NCBI RefSeq assembly: GCF_900105175.1
Contig: NZ_LT629771.1
Span: 868,001 to 932,000, forward strand
Reading direction: 5' to 3'
DNA: 64,000 bases
Source: Jiangella sp. DSM 45060
GTDB lineage: Bacteria; Actinomycetota; Actinomycetes; Jiangellales; Jiangellaceae
The notes beneath the pieces were generated by a model, which worked only from the letters and a program-made list of their open reading frames with translations, searched no databases and had not been told where the DNA came from. Every line of letters starts with the position of its first letter. The stretch's first letter is position 1. Of the stretch, positions 60,753 to 64,000 are shown in pieces. A program made the position numbers and the translations under genes.

Positions 60753-61259
60753 ATGGCCGAGCCATTGGACCTGGATTTCGACCCGATCGAGCGCGCCGCG
60801 TCGATCTGGCGGGAGCGGTTCGGCCCGTCCGAGGCCATGGCCGCCGCCACGTCGATCATGCGGGTGCAGCAGCTGCTGATCGGTGAGTTCGACCGCATCT
60901 GCCGGCCCTACGGCCTCACCTTCGCCCGCTACGAGGCGCTCGTGCTGCTCAGCTTCAGCCGCACCGGTGCGCTGCCGATGGCGAAGATCGGCGAGCGGCT
61001 CATGGTGCATCCCACCAGCGTCACCAACACCATCCAGCGGCTCGAGGGCGCCGGCTTCGTCACCCGCGAACCCAACCCGCGCGACGGCCGCGGCACGCTG
61101 GCCCGCATCACGCAGTCCGGCCGCGATGCCGTCGGCCGCGTCACCACCGAGTTGATGGAGGCCGAGTTCGGCCTGCGCGCCCTCGGCGGCGACGACCGCA
61201 AGCAGGTGTTCGACATCCTGCGCGGGCTGCGCGTGGCGGCCGGCGACTTCAGCGACTGA
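60753..61259 (+). CDS. MarR-family transcriptional regulator
   Basis: A 168-aa regulator. The winged helix is at about 55-115 (LTFARYEALVLLSFSRTGALPMAKIGERLMVHPTSVTNTIQRLEGAGFVTREPNPRDGRGTLARITQSG). Helices at both ends form the dimer. No ligand is known. The C-terminus overlaps the end of the convergent TetR gene by 11 bp. It is preceded by a leaderless-type promoter within the end of the PH-domain gene. Confidence 0.9.
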   Translation: MAEPLDLDFDPIERAASIWRERFGPSEAMAAATSIMRVQQLLIGEFDRICRPYGLTFARYEALVLLSFSRTGALPMAKIGERLMVHPTSVTNTIQRLEGAGFVTREPNPRDGRGTLARITQSGRDAVGRVTTELMEAEFGLRALGGDDRKQVFDILRGLRVAAGDFSD

Positions 61260-61839
61260 TCGCGCTGAAGCCGTCGAGGTAGTCGTCGGTGTCGATGCCG
61301 AGCAGGTGCCGCTGGGCGACGAAGCCGATCATGACGCCGTACATCGTGCGGGCGACCTGCTGGCTGTCGGCGTCGGCGGCGAGGTAGCCGGCCTCGCGCC
61401 AGCGGTCGGCCAGCTCGGCCCACAGGCCGATGATGCGGTCGGCGATGGTGGTGACGATGCCGCGGATCTCCATGTCGCGGACCGCCTCGGACCACACGTG
61501 CAGCGCCATCTTCGTGCGGTCGACCTCGCCGGCGGTGACGTGCTCGGTGATGTGGACGAGGGCGCGTCGCAACGCCTCGTCCGGCCGGGGGACCGGATCT
61601 TCGCCCAGCAGCTCCTGGAACGCGTCCTCGGCGGTGCCCGCGATGCCCTCGGCCGTCGTGCGCACGAGGTCGGCCTTGCTGGGGAAGTACCGGTACACAG
61701 CGCCGGCGGACAAGCCCGACTCGGCGAAGACGTCCTGCATGGACGTGGCGTGGAAGCCCTGGCGGCTGAAGCAGCGCCAGGCGGCTTCGAGGATCTGCAG
61801 ACGCCGGGCGGCGAGGTGGGCTTCGGAGACACGGGGCAT
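61249..61839 (-). CDS. TetR-family transcriptional regulator
   Basis: A 196-aa regulator. The DNA-binding helices are in RRLQILEAAWRCFSRQGFHATSMQDVFAESGLSAGAVYRYFPSKADLV (about 12-60), and the C-terminal ligand domain is typical of one-component efflux regulators. ATG 61839 is set by the TACGAT -10 box 6 nt upstream, giving a leaderless gene. The divergent membrane protein gene and two near-identical operators make it the probable local repressor, also of itself. Confidence 0.92.
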   Translation of the reverse strand: MPRVSEAHLAARRLQILEAAWRCFSRQGFHATSMQDVFAESGLSAGAVYRYFPSKADLVRTTAEGIAGTAEDAFQELLGEDPVPRPDEALRRALVHITEHVTAGEVDRTKMALHVWSEAVRDMEIRGIVTTIADRIIGLWAELADRWREAGYLAADADSQQVARTMYGVMIGFVAQRHLLGIDTDDYLDGFSAISR

Positions 61840-61845
61840 GCCCCC

Positions 61846-61868
61846 ATCGTAAAACGAACGATCGTTCT
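61846..61868 (-). promoter_or_regulatory. TetR gene -10 box and TetR operator 1
   Basis: TACGAT (61846-61851, minus strand) is the -10 of the TetR gene. Operator TAAAACGAACGATCGTTCT (61850-61868) overlaps it and touches TTGACA (61868-61873), the -35 of the divergent gene. The core GAACGATCGTTC is a perfect palindrome. Confidence 0.75.
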
Positions 61869-61908
61869 TGACACCTCGGCGGTTCTGGGAGGAGAGTGGT
61901 GCCATTGG

Positions 61909-61927
61909 AGAACGGTCGTTCGTTTTA
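61909..61927 (-). promoter_or_regulatory. TetR operator 2
   Basis: On the minus strand TAAAACGAACGACCGTTCT differs from operator 1 by one base. It lies downstream of the expected transcription start of the membrane protein gene, 17 nt before its ATG. Confidence 0.75.
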
Positions 61928-61943
61928 GCTTGTTGGAGGAACC

Positions 61944-62930
61944 ATGCGCAGGGTCATCGGCATCGCGCTGGGCCTGTCCATCGCCATCGGAGTTCTGGTC
62001 ACCGCGTTCGTGTGGCCAAGTTCGGAGATCGCGCCACGCGACGTGCCCATCGCCGTCGCCGGGCCACCCGAGGCGGTCGCCGCGGTGTCCGAGCAACTCG
62101 ACGAGGCGGTGCCGGACGGCTTCTCGGTCGACGCCGTGTCGTCGGAGGAGGAGGCGCGGTCCGCCATCGCCGACCGGGATGTGTACGGGGCGATCGTCCT
62201 GTCGCCGTCCGGCCCGCCGTCCGTCGTGACCGCCTCCGCCGCCAGTCCCGTCGTGGCGCAACTCCTGGAGAGCGTGGCCAGGTCGATGGCGGCCTCGTCC
62301 GGGTCGTCGTCCGGGCCGGTGATCGAGGATGCCGCGCCGCTGCCGTCCGACGACGCGCGCGGCACCGGATTCAGTGCGGGCGCGCTGCCCATGGTGTTCG
62401 GTGGTATCGCGATCGGCGCCGCGATGAGCTTCGTCGTCTCCGGGGTCTGGCGCCGGGTGGCCGGTGCGACCATGGCGGCGATCGGCGGCGGAGCGATGGC
62501 CGTGCTGGTCATGCAGAGCTGGCTCGGCGTGCTCGACGGCAACTGGTTCGCGAACGCGGGTGTGTACGCGTTGATCCTCGGTGCGACCTCGTTCACGCTG
62601 ATCGGCTTGAACGCGGCGCTGGGTCACCCTGGAGCGGCGCTCGGTGCCGCGGCCATGCTGCTGCTGGGCAACCCGCTGTCCGGCGTGACGTCGGCGCCGG
62701 AGCTGCTGCCGTCCGGGTGGGGGACGCTCGGCCAGTTCCTGCCGCCGGGCGCGGGTGGGACGCTGCTGCGGTCGACGGCCTTCTTCGACGGAGCGGGGGC
62801 GCTGCAGCCGGTGCTGGTGCTGTCCGGCTGGGTGGTCGTGGGCCTGCTGCTGGCGGCGGTGGGGGCGCGGCGTGGCGCCCCGGTGGCCTCCGATCCTGTT
62901 CCCGTCGGGGAGGCCACGTTCGCCAAGTAG
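61944..62930 (+). CDS. Integral membrane protein with large extracytoplasmic loop
   Basis: A 328-aa protein: one N-terminal span (about 4-24), an exported domain of about 120 residues (VPIAVAGPPEAVAAVSEQLDEAVPDGFSVDAVSSEEEARSAIADRDVYGAIVL), then about five spans to residue 305. This is the layout of ABC-2/YhgE-Pip-like permeases in shortened form. No ATPase is near. Under control of a divergent TetR regulator, efflux or a toxin-like export role is plausible but unproven. The ribosome site TTGGAGGA lies 6 nt before the ATG. Confidence 0.78.
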   Translation: MRRVIGIALGLSIAIGVLVTAFVWPSSEIAPRDVPIAVAGPPEAVAAVSEQLDEAVPDGFSVDAVSSEEEARSAIADRDVYGAIVLSPSGPPSVVTASAASPVVAQLLESVARSMAASSGSSSGPVIEDAAPLPSDDARGTGFSAGALPMVFGGIAIGAAMSFVVSGVWRRVAGATMAAIGGGAMAVLVMQSWLGVLDGNWFANAGVYALILGATSFTLIGLNAALGHPGAALGAAAMLLLGNPLSGVTSAPELLPSGWGTLGQFLPPGAGGTLLRSTAFFDGAGALQPVLVLSGWVVVGLLLAAVGARRGAPVASDPVPVGEATFAK

Positions 62931-62948
62931 CCTGCCGGGTTGCGCCTG

Positions 62949-63078
62949 CCCCCTGCTGCTCTCGATTGTCGGGGGCGCGGGCGGCCGCCTCAAGCGGACC
63001 TCTTGATGTGGCGCTTCGCGCCGGCGGAGGACCGCTTGACCCGGCCGCCCGCGCCCCCGTTTCAGCAGCGTCAGGGGG
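62949..63078. repeat. Large inverted repeat with nested hairpin
   Basis: Arms 62949-62997 and 63032-63078 pair over most of their length; the inner 28 bp match at 26 positions. The 34-nt loop holds a second perfect hairpin (GGCGC-TTC-GCGCC, 63010-63022). Confidence 0.8.
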
Positions 63079-63208
63079 CCGGCCGGAAAATGGGCCCGGG
63101 CCTCCAGCCCTGCTGGGGTTCGGGTCCGCTGGCCGCTCACTGGTCATCGGGCGTTCCGGCTGCCGGCTCTGATGTGGGTTGCGTCGACCCCTCCCGGCCC
63201 GGGTGGGG

Positions 63209-63237
63209 CCCACCCTACGGGCGGGCACCGACAACGT
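63209..63237 (-). repeat. Dispersed repeat core, copy 3 (inverted)
   Basis: The 29 bp are the exact complement of 34340-34368. Beyond them this copy diverges but keeps a GC-rich folded flank (GGGTGGGGCCCACCC). Confidence 0.8.
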
Positions 63238-63259
63238 CGCGCGCAACCGGGCGGTTCGT

Positions 63260-63311
63260 GTGATCATCCAGGATCCGACCACGTAGAGGGGGTCGGATGC
63301 TGGATGATCAC
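63260..63311. terminator. Strong hairpin, probable terminator
   Basis: 21-bp arms with one mismatch (63260-63280 and 63291-63311) and a 10-nt loop lie 11 bp after the stop of the Rrf2 gene on the minus strand. Confidence 0.65.
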
Positions 63312-63321
63312 GCGGCCGGGG

Positions 63322-63789
63322 TCAGCGACGGGTCCAGGAGTCGGGGCGTTTCTGCAGTTCGATGACGTGGTCCGGGAGGCGGTCGGCGATGACGTCGGCG
63401 ACGGTGGTGTGCTCCAGTACCTCGCGCAGGCTGGCCCGGACCGCCACCCACACGCGGGTGAGCGGCTGCGCCGGCCCGGGATAGATGGTGTCCTCGGGCG
63501 GCATGCCGCGCACCGCGGCCAGCGGGCCCTCGGTGGCCCGGACGATGTCGGCGAGGGTGATCTCGGCCGGCGGTCTGGTGAGGCGATAACCGCCCGTGGC
63601 GCCGCGCTGGGCATCGAGGATGCCGGCCCGGCGCAGGTCGCCGAGGATGGTCTCGAGGAACTTGCCGGGGATGTCCTGCGCCTCCGCCAGCTGCTGCCGG
63701 GTGGCCGACGACGGCTGGAGGGAGGCGAGCTGGACCACCGCCCGGACGGCGTAGTCGGCGCGCGCTGTGATGTGCACGAGCCCGATCAT
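63322..63789 (-). CDS. Rrf2-family transcriptional regulator
   Basis: A 155-aa regulator. HITARADYAVRAVVQLASLQPSSATRQQLAEAQDIPGKFLETILGDLRRAGILDAQRGATGGYRLTRPPAEITLADIVRATEGPLA is the standard Rrf2 winged helix. The three-Cys cluster of iron-sulfur members (IscR, NsrR, RsrR) is absent, since no cysteine is present in the protein, so it should not be an Fe-S sensor. ATG 63789 is used; GTG 63777, just before HITARADY, is at least as likely. It is divergent from the acyl-CoA mutase gene with a palindrome between. Confidence 0.9.
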   Translation of the reverse strand: MIGLVHITARADYAVRAVVQLASLQPSSATRQQLAEAQDIPGKFLETILGDLRRAGILDAQRGATGGYRLTRPPAEITLADIVRATEGPLAAVRGMPPEDTIYPGPAQPLTRVWVAVRASLREVLEHTTVADVIADRLPDHVIELQKRPDSWTRR

Positions 63790-63814
63790 CCCACTGCGGG
63801 TACGATGGAGCCAG

Positions 63815-63834
63815 TTACTAGGACGTCCAACTAA
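63815..63834. promoter_or_regulatory. Candidate Rrf2 operator
   Basis: TTACTAGGACGTCCAACTAA is a 20-bp palindrome (8 of 10 bases per half, centre GGACGTCC) between the divergent Rrf2 and mutase genes. It overlaps TAAAAT (63832-63837), a good -10 for the mutase gene. Confidence 0.65.
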
Positions 63835-63849
63835 AATGGAGACCCCATC

Positions 63850-64000
63850 ATGGATGCCCGTGAGATCGAGGACGGCCGCCGACGCTGGCAGGCCAGGCTC
63901 GACGCCGCGGTCGCGGCCGGCAAGGTCCGCGACACCGACTTCACCACGCTGTCCGGCACCGAGGTCGACCCCGTCTACGGGCCGCCCGACGGCGTCGACG
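63850..64000 (+). CDS. Acyl-CoA mutase large subunit, methylmalonyl-CoA mutase family (5' part)
   Basis: The first 50 residues of a protein that runs out of the window. MDAREIEDGRRRWQARLDAAVAAGKVRDTDFTTLSGTEVDPVYGPPDG matches the start of the adenosylcobalamin-dependent acyl-CoA mutase large subunits (methylmalonyl-, isobutyryl- or ethylmalonyl-CoA mutases); which one cannot be decided here. TGGAGA near 63836 is a possible ribosome site, but the TAAAAT -10 leaves only a very short leader. Epimerase and MeaB genes lie upstream, so the methylmalonyl pathway is the natural context. Confidence 0.8.
   Translation, partial: MDAREIEDGRRRWQARLDAAVAAGKVRDTDFTTLSGTEVDPVYGPPDGVD

Larger units (their letters stand above)
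62931..63321. other. Palindrome-rich intergenic region of about 390 bp
   Basis: No credible gene is seen between the convergent membrane-protein and Rrf2 genes. It holds a large inverted repeat (62949-63078), the third copy of the dispersed repeat core (63209-63237) and a strong hairpin (63260-63311). It may be a cluster of extragenic repeat elements plus a terminator. Confidence 0.65.

Overview
The window is a very GC-rich, densely packed chromosomal segment of an actinomycete. The evidence is the ImuA'/ImuB/DnaE2 mutasome with an actinobacterial LexA box, a NucS mismatch endonuclease in place of MutS/MutL, a WXG-type pair, a deazaflavin-type nitroreductase, a DtxR/IdeR-like iron box, a DivIVA/Scy-like coiled-coil protein and many start codons sitting 6-8 nt after a TANNNT -10 box (leaderless genes). 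Family-level placement (for example near Jiangella) is an impression only. No rRNA, tRNA, CRISPR array, transposase or prophage was recognised.

Layout. 1-10.9 kb: the 3' end of ettA, two tandem hotdog thioesterases, a GH13 glucosidase, DinB-like protein, truncated haemoglobin, OsmC, an MscS-type channel, a prolyl oligopeptidase and two GNAT acetyltransferases. 10.9-17.5 kb: a lower-GC gene with a probable frameshift, then the SOS operon imuA'-imuB-dnaE2. 17.5-25.6 kb: an alcohol dehydrogenase-like protein, a hydrolase-phosphotransferase fusion, nucS, the WXG-type pair, lpdA and a broken histidine phosphatase. 25.6-28.9 kb: a two-component system between two exported-protein genes that share a direct-repeat operator. 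28.9-34.3 kb: an SDR enzyme, a nitroreductase-like protein and an iron-siderophore ABC transporter under an iron box. 34.3-39.7 kb: a repeat-bearing intergenic region, an internally duplicated 3-hydroxyacyl-CoA dehydrogenase, a secreted HNH nuclease, a class F-type sortase with a candidate substrate, and a hydrolase.

39.7-55.5 kb is the most interesting block. It is a catabolic island with a sugar ABC importer, a DHDPS-family aldolase, a six-gene overlapping operon (Gfo/Idh dehydrogenase, creatininase-family amidase, amidohydrolase, MLE-type enolase, two more amidohydrolases), an IclR regulator, a RidA protein, a Tat-exported glycosidase-like protein and an FG-GAP propeller. Five copies of a 16-bp palindrome (YTTCG-N6-CGAAR) stand in front of its transcription units and define a candidate IclR regulon. 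One amidohydrolase has its metal-binding histidines replaced by arginines.

55.6-64 kb holds a coiled-coil cytoskeletal-type protein, methylmalonyl-CoA epimerase, thiolase, MeaB GTPase, a 50-aa membrane protein, a PH-domain membrane protein, MarR and TetR regulators, a membrane protein under a duplicated TetR operator, a highly palindromic intergenic region, and an Rrf2 regulator divergent from the start of an acyl-CoA mutase gene. The epimerase, MeaB and mutase belong to one pathway (methylmalonyl-CoA metabolism).
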